Assembly: GCA_007123335.1 (NCBI GenBank)
Contig: SKLG01000244.1
Location: 1 to 7,402, forward strand
DNA length: 7,402 bases
DNA from: Anaerolineae bacterium
GTDB lineage: Bacteria > Chloroflexota > Anaerolineae > UBA1429
Direction: 5' to 3'
Shown here: piece by piece, positions 1 to 6,236 of the stretch
How the letters are laid out: every line of letters starts with the position of its first letter
Numbering within the stretch: the stretch's first letter is position 1
Position numbers and translations under genes: made by a program
The notes under the pieces: model-generated
Seen by the model: the letters and a program-made list of their open reading frames with translations, nothing else
The model's database searches: none
Told to the model about the DNA's origin: nothing

Positions 1-1710
1 CTACATCCTGACCCTGGGCCAGATTCCGGTCTCTTGAAGCAGGCGGATCAACGCCTCGACGTGTTCCTCGTCCACCAGGCGCACCGTCGGCTTGATGGCC
101 TCGCCCACCAGCTCGGCCAGGCCGGGGTGAGCCATGATCTGCTCCATAGTGCGCTGATCGACGGTCTGCAGGATGGCGGCGCGCCGGATCGTCGCCTGGC
201 CAAAGCGCCCGGCCCAGGCGCGCAGTGTCCCAACGACCGCCACGGGCAGGCGCTCGCCGCTGATGCGCCGCAGAAAAGCGATCATCTGCTCGGCCTTGAC
301 CCCCGCGTTTTGGCTCCGCCACACCGAATCGGCGGTGATGCGGTAATGGGCGCGCCCCCCTTCTTGCCCCTGCCATTCCGCAAAGCGCTCCAGTTGGTAG
401 CGCTCGTACAGGCTGTCGGCCAGATCGATGGACACCGTCAGATCCTCGGCCACGTCGGCGAGCGGCGCCGCCTCTTCCACAGGGTCTGCATCGTGATCTC
501 CCTCGTGGGAGCGCCCACGGTGCGCAAGCAGTCGCTCCCCCTCCGGCGTGATGAGGAACGCCTCCGCATCCCCATCCACGGTGGAGGCGCCTGTGGCCAG
601 GACCCCCAACCAACGCAATGTCTCCAGCATCGACCGGATCAGCCGCCCCTCCACCGCCATCCAACCCTCAGCGCCGCTCAACAGCTCGCCGCTATCGGCG
701 TCGCGCACCTCCCAGCCCTGGCCGCCGTCGGAGCGCAATAAATCGGGACGCTTGATCTGTATCAGATGGATCATCGAATCCACCGCGAGCCACTGACCCA
801 CCGGCAGCTCGGCCCACAGCGCCAACAGCCTTTTGCGTACCATCGCCGCATGGTATGCGCCGCCGGTGGACAGCACATTCAACCCCGGCAACAGACGCAG
901 CTCGTCCCACGAGACGCTTTCGCGCCAGGTCGTCCATAGCTGCATCCGGCGCCGCTCATCGCCGAGCCGCAGCCAATCTCTGGCCTGCAAACTGGGGTGC
1001 AGATACCCTCCCCGCGACTGCACAAGCCCCAGATGGCGCAGCAGCGTCCAGATGAATCCGAGCCGCAGCGCAGCCACCTCCCCCAGGAAACGGCGCTCCC
1101 AGTGCTGCCGCGCCAACGCCTCGGGGCAGATGCCGCAGGTGGGCTCCTCATCGGGCGCCGCGACCCGCTCCTGTCGCACCCGAGACAGCACGGCAAACAT
1201 ATCCTCGATCAGGGCGTTCCCATCGTCGCGCACCACCGCCGGGCGAGGTGCCAACGCCACCGAGGGCACGTCGGCGCCGAGGTTGGGCAGGGCGTCATAG
1301 AGCTGCTGGGGCACGAAATAGATCTCGCCATAGTGCGCCCCCACCTGGCCATAGGCGCGATGCAACAACCCGCGATAGTACAGCTCCTCGACGACGTTCT
1401 CAGGATGGAGCCAGGGGCGCTCACGGGCCATCCCCGCCGGCCCCAGCCGGCGGATGCCCCCCTGCACCGATGTCACCCGTGGCCCGGCGACGGCGCCTCC
1501 AGCGGCCTGCACCTCGGCGAGCAGAAAGCGAGCATCGGCGCTGAGGCCGTCCAGCACGCGCTGAATCGCCTCAGGCGCCAACATCCCCTCACCCAGCCGC
1601 ACCAACGCCTCGCGCGACTCGCCCACCGGCGAGGGCAAGCGCCACACGTCGGCGAAAGCTTGAAGCATCTCGGCAGGATAATCGTCCAGACAGCGATAAA
1701 GGTCCTTCAT
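1..1710 (-). CDS. Helicase-associated-domain protein (XPB/Ssl2 N-terminal-like), no helicase motor
   Basis: This is a complete 569-residue protein whose TAG stop is the first three bases of the window. I chose the ATG at 1710 because the open frame upstream (to 1908) runs through the promoter and into the divergent gene, and only from MKDLYRCLDDYP onward does the protein look family-like. The N-terminal part has short helical segments such as LSADARFLLAEVQ and EELYYRGLLHR followed by EIYFVPQQL. This is the winged-helix-rich pattern of 'helicase-associated' proteins. Residues about 424-569 carry the most telling block: IDLADSLYERYQLERFAEW, then YRIT (about 456), AEQMIAFLRRISGERLP, and PTVRLVDEEHVEALIRLLQETG near the end. 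This resembles the Helicase_C_3 / XPB-Ssl2 N-terminal family (PF13625-like). No Walker A or DEAD/DEAH motif is visible, so it is not an ATPase by itself. A role in DNA repair or transcription alongside an XPB-type helicase is inference from the family; the downstream neighbour is outside the window. Confidence 0.72.
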   Translation of the reverse strand: MKDLYRCLDDYPAEMLQAFADVWRLPSPVGESREALVRLGEGMLAPEAIQRVLDGLSADARFLLAEVQAAGGAVAGPRVTSVQGGIRRLGPAGMARERPWLHPENVVEELYYRGLLHRAYGQVGAHYGEIYFVPQQLYDALPNLGADVPSVALAPRPAVVRDDGNALIEDMFAVLSRVRQERVAAPDEEPTCGICPEALARQHWERRFLGEVAALRLGFIWTLLRHLGLVQSRGGYLHPSLQARDWLRLGDERRRMQLWTTWRESVSWDELRLLPGLNVLSTGGAYHAAMVRKRLLALWAELPVGQWLAVDSMIHLIQIKRPDLLRSDGGQGWEVRDADSGELLSGAEGWMAVEGRLIRSMLETLRWLGVLATGASTVDGDAEAFLITPEGERLLAHRGRSHEGDHDADPVEEAAPLADVAEDLTVSIDLADSLYERYQLERFAEWQGQEGGRAHYRITADSVWRSQNAGVKAEQMIAFLRRISGERLPVAVVGTLRAWAGRFGQATIRRAAILQTVDQRTMEQIMAHPGLAELVGEAIKPTVRLVDEEHVEALIRLLQETGIWPRVRM

Positions 1711-1716
1711 GGCCAG

Positions 1717-1745
1717 AGTATAAGGCCGGGTGGGCGCCCCGGCAA
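1717..1745 (-). promoter_or_regulatory. Sigma-70-type promoter for the helicase-associated gene, probably leaderless
   Basis: Read on the minus strand, TTGCCG (1745-1740) is followed by exactly 17 bases and then TATACT (1722-1717). Only six bases separate the -10 box from the A of the ATG at 1710, so the predicted transcription start falls on the start codon. No Shine-Dalgarno sequence is visible in front of this ATG, which fits a leaderless transcript. A GC-rich inverted repeat (GCCGGG at 1725-1730 with CCCGGC at 1738-1743) lies mostly in the spacer and could be a protein-binding site, but that is speculative. Confidence 0.5.
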
Positions 1746-1763
1746 ATAAACGGACAAGCGAAT

Positions 1764-1792
1764 GTGACCTTTTTGCCTCATGGGCGTATAAT
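1764..1792 (+). promoter_or_regulatory. Sigma-70-type promoter for the DUF1232 gene
   Basis: A perfect TATAAT box lies at 1787-1792 with a fair -35 match GTGACC (four of six consensus bases) at 1764-1769, spaced by 17 bases. A start near 1799 gives a leader of roughly 23 bases that contains the AGGAG ribosome site at 1811-1815. It lies back to back with the minus-strand promoter at 1717-1745. Confidence 0.55.
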
Positions 1793-1821
1793 AAGATAGA
1801 GACGAGTTGTAGGAGAATGGA

Positions 1822-2202
1822 ATGATGGCTGAATCGAAACGAGAAAGGTGGATCGGGACACCGCGGGATATCCTGAACGATGTACGTACGGCCTGGCGCT
1901 TGTTTCACGATCGACGCGTCCCGGCCGTGGCCAAGACGATACCGCTATTGTCGCTGCTCTATGTGATCATGCCCTTTGATCTCATCCCCGATTGGATATT
2001 GGGCCTGGGGCAGCTCGACGATCTGGTTGTGGTGGTCTTGGGGCTCAGGCTCTTTGTCGCTGTGGCGTCGCCCATATTGAGCGCTCGCGATGACGCTTCC
2101 GACTCGGAGAATGCCGATGACCCTGAACCCCAGGAATCGTTCATCGACGGCACCTACCGTGTGGTCGATGACACATCGCGCACAACCCGCCGGATGCGGT
2201 AA
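1822..2202 (+). CDS. DUF1232 (YkvA-like) small membrane protein
   Basis: This 126-residue protein has the DUF1232 core at about residues 30-75: PAVAKTIPLLSLLYVIMPFDLIPDW followed by LGQLDDLVVVVLGLRLFV. The P-x-D-L-I-P-D turn between two hydrophobic stretches and the L-D-D-L motif are the hallmarks of this family. It probably spans the membrane once or twice as a hairpin. The C-terminal 45 residues are polar and acidic (SARDDASDSENADDPEPQE) and then basic at the very end, which looks like a disordered tail. AGGAG at 1811-1815 lies 6 bases before ATG 1822 and 9 before a second ATG at 1825, so either could be used. The biochemical function of the family is not known. It is monocistronic or nearly so, because the next gene has its own promoter. 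Confidence 0.8.
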   Translation: MMAESKRERWIGTPRDILNDVRTAWRLFHDRRVPAVAKTIPLLSLLYVIMPFDLIPDWILGLGQLDDLVVVVLGLRLFVAVASPILSARDDASDSENADDPEPQESFIDGTYRVVDDTSRTTRRMR

Positions 2203-2265
2203 ATGGCCGCGCTCTCGCCTTTTTATGCGTTTATCTATGGTAAATTCGTCGCTCGGGCGCATCAC

Positions 2266-2294
2266 TTGGCAAAGCGGTCTATTGGGTGTACAAT
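2266..2294 (+). promoter_or_regulatory. Strong sigma-70-type promoter upstream of the GNAT-like gene
   Basis: TTGGCA at 2266-2271 (five of six consensus bases) is followed by 17 bases and TACAAT at 2289-2294 (five of six). The predicted start is near 2301, giving a leader of about 57 bases before the GTG at 2358. An in-frame GTG at 2286 overlaps this -10 box and would lie upstream of the transcript, which argues for the later start. It may serve the whole downstream run of genes, since I see no equally good promoter in the 52-bp gap at 3324-3375. Confidence 0.6.
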
Positions 2295-2357
2295 ATCCTG
2301 GTGCTCTATGGGGCTGGCACAGCCTGCTCTTTTGGTGCGCTTCGTAGAGGGAGACCA

Positions 2358-3323
2358 GTGATTCGACCCTTTGGCCTGCGAGACGTCACAGCACTCAGAC
2401 AGCTCGAGCCCCGGGGGGTAGCCTTTGATCTGCGCCGTCTTGTGCTATCATCCATGTCGCTCACCCGATCAGCGCTCATCGGCTATTTGACCGGACAGCA
2501 CTTTGGCGCCATCACCTGTTTGCATGCCGATGACGAGGGGAGCGTCCAGGGTGCGGTTCAAGTGTGGCCCCATCGCGATCGCAAGGCGTGGGACCTGGCC
2601 TTCTTGGCGCCGTCGCTGGATGAGAGCCAGAATGCCGCTGCTATATGGCAAGGGCTTCTCACCTACTTGAGTCGGTTAGGGATCGAGCACAATGTACTAC
2701 GCATTTATGCCCGCACGTCAGAGGATGCCGAGGTCGAGGATCTGCTCAGACATGCCGGGTTTAGCATGGTAACGCGTCAGGAGATCTTTGTGCTCTCGCG
2801 CCAACCATCGCCGGCCCCGCTTCCGCGCGGGCTGCGTCCCGTGGAAGAAGCTGACCAGTGGGCGCTCAAGCATTTTCATCAGCAGGTCATGCCTCCGCTG
2901 GTGCAAATAGCCGAGGATCCCTGTCATGATATCGCCTGCATCGCCGCCGATCCTTTTTCAAGGCTTGCCGTCGAGGAGTATATCTGGTCGAAAAAGAGCG
3001 AGATCATCGCCTGGCTCAGAGTGTCCTCCAGCTCCAAGGCGCATTGGCTGGATGTCGTCGTGCGTCCAGAATATCGTGCCGAGTTATTGCCCCACATCAG
3101 ATATATGTTGACGCTGGTGGATATCTCGAAACAGCGTCCCTTGTTTTGTTCGATTCCCGATTATTGCGTTGGATTAGGCTGGTTGCTGCGAACGTTGGGT
3201 TTTAGCACCTTCACCAGACAAGCGTTGTTAGTCTGTCATACGGTCGTTCGGGTTCAGGTTCGTCATCAGATCGTTCTGCCCTCCTTTGAGCGCAGCATCG
3301 ACGTGGGGGCCATCACCGACTGA
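2358..3323 (+). CDS. GNAT-like two-lobed acetyltransferase-fold protein
   Basis: The 321-residue frame starts at GTG 2358, preceded by GAGGGAG (2346-2352) five bases upstream; the protein then begins MIRPFGLRDVTALRQLE, a usual way for GNAT proteins to open. The first lobe (about 1-150) ends in the typical pattern WDLAFLAPSL, LLTYLSRLG, then DLLRHAGFSMVTRQEIFVL. The second lobe (about 155-315) repeats it: HWLDVVVRPEYR, RPLFCSIPDY, GLGWLLRTLGFSTFTRQALLV. These fit GNAT strand 4, helix 3, strand 5 and helix 4, where the end of a GNAT domain often reads LLxxLGF. Neither lobe shows a clear R/Q-x-x-G-x-G/A acetyl-CoA loop, so catalysis is uncertain and the protein may be a divergent enzyme or a non-catalytic relative. 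The substrate is unknown. It lies 52 bp before the R3H ATPase on the same strand and may be co-transcribed with it. Confidence 0.65.
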   Translation: MIRPFGLRDVTALRQLEPRGVAFDLRRLVLSSMSLTRSALIGYLTGQHFGAITCLHADDEGSVQGAVQVWPHRDRKAWDLAFLAPSLDESQNAAAIWQGLLTYLSRLGIEHNVLRIYARTSEDAEVEDLLRHAGFSMVTRQEIFVLSRQPSPAPLPRGLRPVEEADQWALKHFHQQVMPPLVQIAEDPCHDIACIAADPFSRLAVEEYIWSKKSEIIAWLRVSSSSKAHWLDVVVRPEYRAELLPHIRYMLTLVDISKQRPLFCSIPDYCVGLGWLLRTLGFSTFTRQALLVCHTVVRVQVRHQIVLPSFERSIDVGAITD

Positions 3324-3375
3324 CCTGTCCGTTGTATAGCCTAGCAGCGTATGAACCCTTGAGGAATTAAAGAAT

Positions 3376-4920
3376 ATGTCATTGGAAATTACAGACGATA
3401 TTGATGCGTTAATTAATGTACTGCCCCCAGATATTGCCGACAGCTTGCGCGATGCCAATGGTTTTGATACCTTGCTAGAAGTCGTTCTCGATCTGGGCAG
3501 GGTCTCGACGGCGCGCTACTCGGAAAATGAAGTGACGCTCACCGATCGCGATATCGGCCGTAAAGAGCTCGATTATGTGGTGTCGCGCATCGGCATGTTC
3601 GGCGATGACAACCGCGCCGGTCTCGAGCGCACGTTGCACCGTATCTCGGCCATGCGCAACCGCGTGGGCGAGATCGTCGGCCTGACCTGTCGCGTGGGCC
3701 GGGCTGTCTATGGCACCATCGATATCATCCGCGATATTATCGAATCGGGCCGAAGCATCCTCCTGTTGGGGCGCCCCGGCGTCGGCAAGACGACGATGCT
3801 GCGCGAGGTGGCCCGCGTCCTGGCGGAGAACAAGCGCGTGGTCATCGTGGACACGTCGAACGAGATCGCCGGGGATGGCGACATCCCCCATCCGGCCATT
3901 GGCCGCGCCCGAAGGATGCAGGTGCCCACGCCGACCATGCAGCACCATGTCATGATCGAGGCGGTGGAGAACCACATGCCCGAGGTAATCGTCATCGACG
4001 AGATCGGTAACGAGCTCGAGGCGGCGGCGGCGCGCACCATCGCCGAGCGAGGGGTGCAGCTCGTGGGCACCGCCCACGGCAATACCCTCGAGAACCTGAT
4101 GATGAACCCCACCCTGGCGGATCTCATCGGCGGCATCCAGACGGTGACCTTGAGCGACGAAGAGGCCCGTCGGCGCGGTACGCAGAAATCGGTGCTCGAG
4201 CGCAAGGCGCCGCCCACGTTTGACGTCGTGGTCGAGATCCAGGATTGGGATCGCGTTGCGGTCCAGGATGATGTGGCCCAGGCGGTAGATAGTCTGTTAC
4301 GCGGGCGCAGTATGCCCGCCCAGATCCGCGTGCGTCGCCCCGATGGCGAGATCGAAGAGATGAAGGAGGCGTTGCCACGGCCCGAGGCGGCGTCCCTGGA
4401 GGAGCAGCCACCCGCAACAAGGGTGGCCCGAGCCAGGCCCAGCGCCGTCCGCGATTTCAAGCCGCTGCGCATCTACCCGTATGGCCTGAACCAGAGCCGG
4501 TTGCGGCAAGCCAGCCGCAGCCTCGGCCTGCCGGTGCTCATCGTCAACGAGTTGCACGATGCCGACGCACTCTTTACACTACGTACCTATTACCGCAAGC
4601 GTCCGCAGCCCATCGCCGAGGCGGAGCGCCGGGGCATCCCTGTGTATGTGTTGCGCAACAACACCGCCGTGCAGATGGAGGCATATCTGGCCCAGATCTT
4701 TGGCCTGAAGCGCGACGAGGATGTCGTCCGCGACGCGCTGGACGAGGCCAGACGGGCCATGGATATGGTGCGCACGGGTGAGCGTAGCTCGGTGCAATTG
4801 TCTCCGCAGGAGGCCCATGTGCGGCGCATGCAGCACGAGATGGCCCGCGACGCCGACATGCTCTCGCGCAGCTCGGGCAAAGAGCCCTCGCGGAGGGTCA
4901 CCATCTATAGCGATCGCTAA
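3376..4920 (+). CDS. R3H-domain AAA ATPase, SpoIIIAA/Ycf45-like
   Basis: This is a complete 514-residue protein with AGGAA at 3362-3366 nine bases before the ATG. Residues about 30-300 form a SpoIIIAA-like P-loop ATPase: Walker A GRPGVGKTT at 132-140 (Lys138), Walker B VIVIDEIGNE at 204-213 (Asp208, Glu209), and GTAHG at 231-235. A charged linker (about 300-358) leads to the Ycf45-type region at 361-444, containing LRIYPYGLNQSRL, YYRKRPQPIAEAERRGIPVYVLRNNT and an end near FGL. The R3H domain occupies about 450-512: it has R483-x3-H487 and the conserved GKEPSRRV from 501. R3H domains bind single-stranded nucleic acid, so an ATP-driven DNA or RNA role is likely, but I know of no assigned function for this architecture. 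It resembles proteins of Chloroflexota, cyanobacteria and algal plastids (ycf45). It ends 11 bp before tmk, so the two are almost certainly one operon. Confidence 0.9.
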   Translation: MSLEITDDIDALINVLPPDIADSLRDANGFDTLLEVVLDLGRVSTARYSENEVTLTDRDIGRKELDYVVSRIGMFGDDNRAGLERTLHRISAMRNRVGEIVGLTCRVGRAVYGTIDIIRDIIESGRSILLLGRPGVGKTTMLREVARVLAENKRVVIVDTSNEIAGDGDIPHPAIGRARRMQVPTPTMQHHVMIEAVENHMPEVIVIDEIGNELEAAAARTIAERGVQLVGTAHGNTLENLMMNPTLADLIGGIQTVTLSDEEARRRGTQKSVLERKAPPTFDVVVEIQDWDRVAVQDDVAQAVDSLLRGRSMPAQIRVRRPDGEIEEMKEALPRPEAASLEEQPPATRVARARPSAVRDFKPLRIYPYGLNQSRLRQASRSLGLPVLIVNELHDADALFTLRTYYRKRPQPIAEAERRGIPVYVLRNNTAVQMEAYLAQIFGLKRDEDVVRDALDEARRAMDMVRTGERSSVQLSPQEAHVRRMQHEMARDADMLSRSSGKEPSRRVTIYSDR

Positions 4921-4931
4921 GGGAGCCGACC

Positions 4932-5666
4932 GTGGGGCCGTTTATCACCTTTGAGGGGCCGGAGGGCAGCGGCAAGACAACCCAGATTCGCCTGCTTGAG
5001 CAGCGGCTCAAGGCTGACAGCGTATCGGTGCTGTGCACCCGAGAGCCGGGAGGCTCGCCCATCGGGGAGCAGATTCGCCACGTGCTCCACGACCTGGGCA
5101 ATCAAGCCATGGACCCGCGGACGGAGGCGCTGCTCTACTCTGCCGCTCGGGCCCAGCATGTCGCCCAGGTGATCCTGCCGGCGTTGCGCGCCGACCAGGT
5201 GGTCATCTCGGATCGCTATGCCGAATCGACCCTGGCCTATCAGGGCTATGGCCACGGCCTCGATCTGGACACCTTGCAGCAGATCACGGCGTTCGCCACC
5301 GATGGGGTGCAGGCTGACCTGGTGATCTATATGGATCTCGACGTTGCCCTGGGATTGCAGCGCAAGCGTCAAGATCTTCAAGCCGGTCGAGGCGAGTGGA
5401 ATCGCATGGATGACCAGGCGGTAGCGTTTCATCAGCGGGTGCGCCAGGGGTATCTGGACATGGCCGCCGCAGAGCCCGCTCGCTGGCTGGTGATCGATGC
5501 GGCCGAATCTGTCGAGAATATTCATGATCGCGTCTATCAGCGCATTCGCGCCTTGCTCCAAGCGTCAGGGGAGTCGCATCGGGCCCGACGCCGCGCATCG
5601 CAACCTAGCACAACACAGGGGGAACAAGAACATGGGGATCAAGTTACTTGTCAGTATTGTCCATAG
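4932..5666 (+). CDS. tmk: Thymidylate kinase (dTMP kinase)
   Basis: The enzyme phosphorylates dTMP to dTDP with ATP in the cytoplasm, an essential step to dTTP. The GTG start at 4932 has GGGAG (4921-4925) six bases upstream and gives MGPFITFEGPEGSGKTTQ, with the P-loop at residues 9-17 (Lys15). Further hallmarks are the TREPGG motif (36-41, where Arg37 and Glu38 lie in the nucleotide site), SDRY (93-96) and TLAYQGYG (100-107). The lid segment follows with RKRQDLQAGRGEWNRMDDQ and then FHQRVRQGYLDMA. The family is usually about 200-215 residues; this protein is 244, because after IRALLQA it continues into a basic, low-complexity tail of about 30 residues ending in CQYCP. The tail's last 35 bases overlap the start of the c-di-AMP receptor gene in another frame. 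The 11-bp spacing from the R3H ATPase indicates an operon. Confidence 0.95.
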   Translation: MGPFITFEGPEGSGKTTQIRLLEQRLKADSVSVLCTREPGGSPIGEQIRHVLHDLGNQAMDPRTEALLYSAARAQHVAQVILPALRADQVVISDRYAESTLAYQGYGHGLDLDTLQQITAFATDGVQADLVIYMDLDVALGLQRKRQDLQAGRGEWNRMDDQAVAFHQRVRQGYLDMAAAEPARWLVIDAAESVENIHDRVYQRIRALLQASGESHRARRRASQPSTTQGEQEHGDQVTCQYCP

Positions 5667-5967
5667 CGATGATGCCGACCAGTTGATGACCGCGCTGCGC
5701 GACGAAGGCTTTTCGTCGACCAAGATCAGCACCACCGGCGGATTCCTGCGCGAGGGCAACGCCACCATCCTCGTGGGTACCGACGAGACCAACGTGCCCA
5801 ACGTGCTCGAGATCATCAAGCGCAACTGCCACACCCGCACCCAGTACGTGAACCCGCTACCGCCGGTCATGGAGCCGGGCGAGCTCTACATGCCCAATCC
5901 GGTAGAGGTACAGGTCGGCGGCGCGGTGATCTTTGTGGTAGATGTGGAACGCCTCGTCAGATACTAA
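5632..5967 (+). CDS. darA: PII-like cyclic-di-AMP receptor (DarA/PstA/YaaQ, DUF970)
   Basis: This 111-residue protein has the usual length of the DUF970 family (B. subtilis DarA is 109). Such proteins form PII-like trimers that bind cyclic-di-AMP; their output is not known. ATG 5632 is preceded by AGGGGGAA. The signature STTGGFLREGN at 33-43 is intact, followed by NATILVG and VEVQVGGAVIFVV near the C-terminus. By alignment in memory with S. aureus PstA, Thr30, Phe38, Leu39, Asn43, Gly49 and Phe101 match ligand-contacting residues, while the PstA Gln108 position appears to be Arg110. The gene overlaps tmk by 35 bp and probably is translationally coupled to it; tmk followed by darA is also seen in Bacillus. 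Its last 15 codons, including the stop, form part of the first unit of a tandem repeat that continues downstream. Confidence 0.92.
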   Translation: MGIKLLVSIVHSDDADQLMTALRDEGFSSTKISTTGGFLREGNATILVGTDETNVPNVLEIIKRNCHTRTQYVNPLPPVMEPGELYMPNPVEVQVGGAVIFVVDVERLVRY

Positions 5968-5978
5968 CGACAGGGGCA

Positions 5979-5993
5979 CGGGTCTCTGACCCG
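5979..5993. repeat. Hairpin in repeat copy 1 (6-bp stem)
   Basis: CGGGTC (5979-5984) and GACCCG (5988-5993) flank the loop TCT. The G found in the other copies at 5978 is an A here, which shortens the stem by one pair. It lies 12 bases after the darA stop. No run of T follows on either strand, so it is not a standard intrinsic terminator, although it could protect the mRNA 3' end. Confidence 0.6.
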
Positions 5994-6078
5994 CCCACCA
6001 TCAGCCGCGCGTCCCGCCCGCCAGCGCGCCGATCTTTGATCGATATAGAACCGCTCATCAGATCCTAGCGACAGGGGC

Positions 6079-6095
6079 GCGGGTCTCTGACCCGC
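6079..6095. repeat. Hairpin in repeat copy 2 (7-bp perfect stem)
   Basis: GCGGGTC (6079-6085) pairs perfectly with GACCCGC (6089-6095) around the three-base loop TCT. It shows no T tract and is best viewed as a REP-like palindrome. Confidence 0.6.
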
Positions 6096-6124
6096 CCACC
6101 ATCAGCCGCGCGCCCCACTCGCCA

Positions 6125-6170
6125 GCGCGCCGATCTTTATGATCAACATAGAACCGCTCATCAGATCCTA
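6125..6170 (+). pseudogene. Duplicated 3' end of darA (C-terminal 14 codons), remnant
   Basis: Aligned without gaps to the darA end (5921-5967), this stretch reads APIFMINIEPLIRS and a TAA stop (completed at 6171), against AVIFVVDVERLVRY and stop in the living gene. The equivalent stretch in copy 2 (6024-6068) has a 2-base deletion after ATCTTT and ends IEPLIRS-TAG. Most changes are G-to-A transitions, turning Val codons into Ile or Met. There is no start codon, so this is a relic of tandem duplication across the stop codon. Confidence 0.65.
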
Positions 6171-6181
6171 ACAACAGGGGC

Positions 6182-6198
6182 GCGGGTCTCCGACCCGC
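6182..6198. repeat. Hairpin in repeat copy 3 (7-bp perfect stem)
   Basis: GCGGGTC (6182-6188) pairs with GACCCGC (6192-6198) around TCC; only the loop differs from copy 2. It ends 38 bases before the gmk start codon and could slow transcription into gmk, but it has no T tract. Confidence 0.6.
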
Positions 6199-6236
6199 CC
6201 ACCATCAGCGCGGCCTGTTCGTGTATAGGGAAATGT

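Larger units (their letters stand above)
5921..6209 (+). repeat. Tandem repeat, 101-103-bp unit, about 2.8 copies, starting inside darA
   Basis: Copy 1 is 5921-6023 (103 bp), copy 2 is 6024-6124 (101 bp) and copy 3 is 6125 to about 6209, where similarity stops before gmk. The units begin with GCGCG..GATCTTT and include the stop region of the receptor gene (GATAC/CTA), ACAGGGGC, a hairpin and CCCGCCCACCATCAGC. Copies 2 and 3 differ by five substitutions, all transitions, and one 2-base gap over about 85 bases. The non-coding half of copy 1 differs from copy 2 at 4 of 54 positions. The coding half of copy 1 is far more diverged from copy 3 (about 14 of 49 positions). Copies 2 and 3 have no start codon or ribosome site and are duplicated gene ends, not genes. 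This repeat fills the 269-bp gap between darA and gmk apart from the last 27 bases. Confidence 0.9.

Noticed and set aside
997..1749. Long plus-strand frame opposite the helicase-associated gene
   Set aside because: Its translation has the composition of an antisense shadow and it would end inside the opposing promoter region.
1711..1908. N-terminal extension of the minus-strand gene to 1908
   Set aside because: It would cross its own promoter and the divergent promoter and overlap the start of the DUF1232 gene; the added residues look unlike the family.
2195..2225. Intrinsic terminator after the DUF1232 gene
   Set aside because: A weak GCGG/CCGC stem is followed by a run of five T only after some ten unpaired bases, so the geometry is wrong for a standard terminator.
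2286..2357. Earlier GTG start for the GNAT-like gene
   Set aside because: The codon overlaps the -10 box of the promoter at 2266-2294 and has no ribosome site, whereas GTG 2358 has GAGGGAG five bases upstream.
3324..3375. Promoter in front of the R3H ATPase gene
   Set aside because: TATAGC (3335) and TATGAA (3350) have no -35 match at 16-18 bases.
3475..4472. Long open frames antisense to the R3H ATPase
   Set aside because: They are shadows in GC-rich coding sequence; translations are rich in Arg, His, Ser and Asp with no family resemblance, and the sense frame has clear conserved motifs.
5979..6198. The three hairpins as Rho-independent terminators
   Set aside because: No T tract follows the stems on either strand.
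5921..6209. CRISPR array
   Set aside because: The similarity runs through the whole unit with no unique spacers, and the unit overlaps a coding end.
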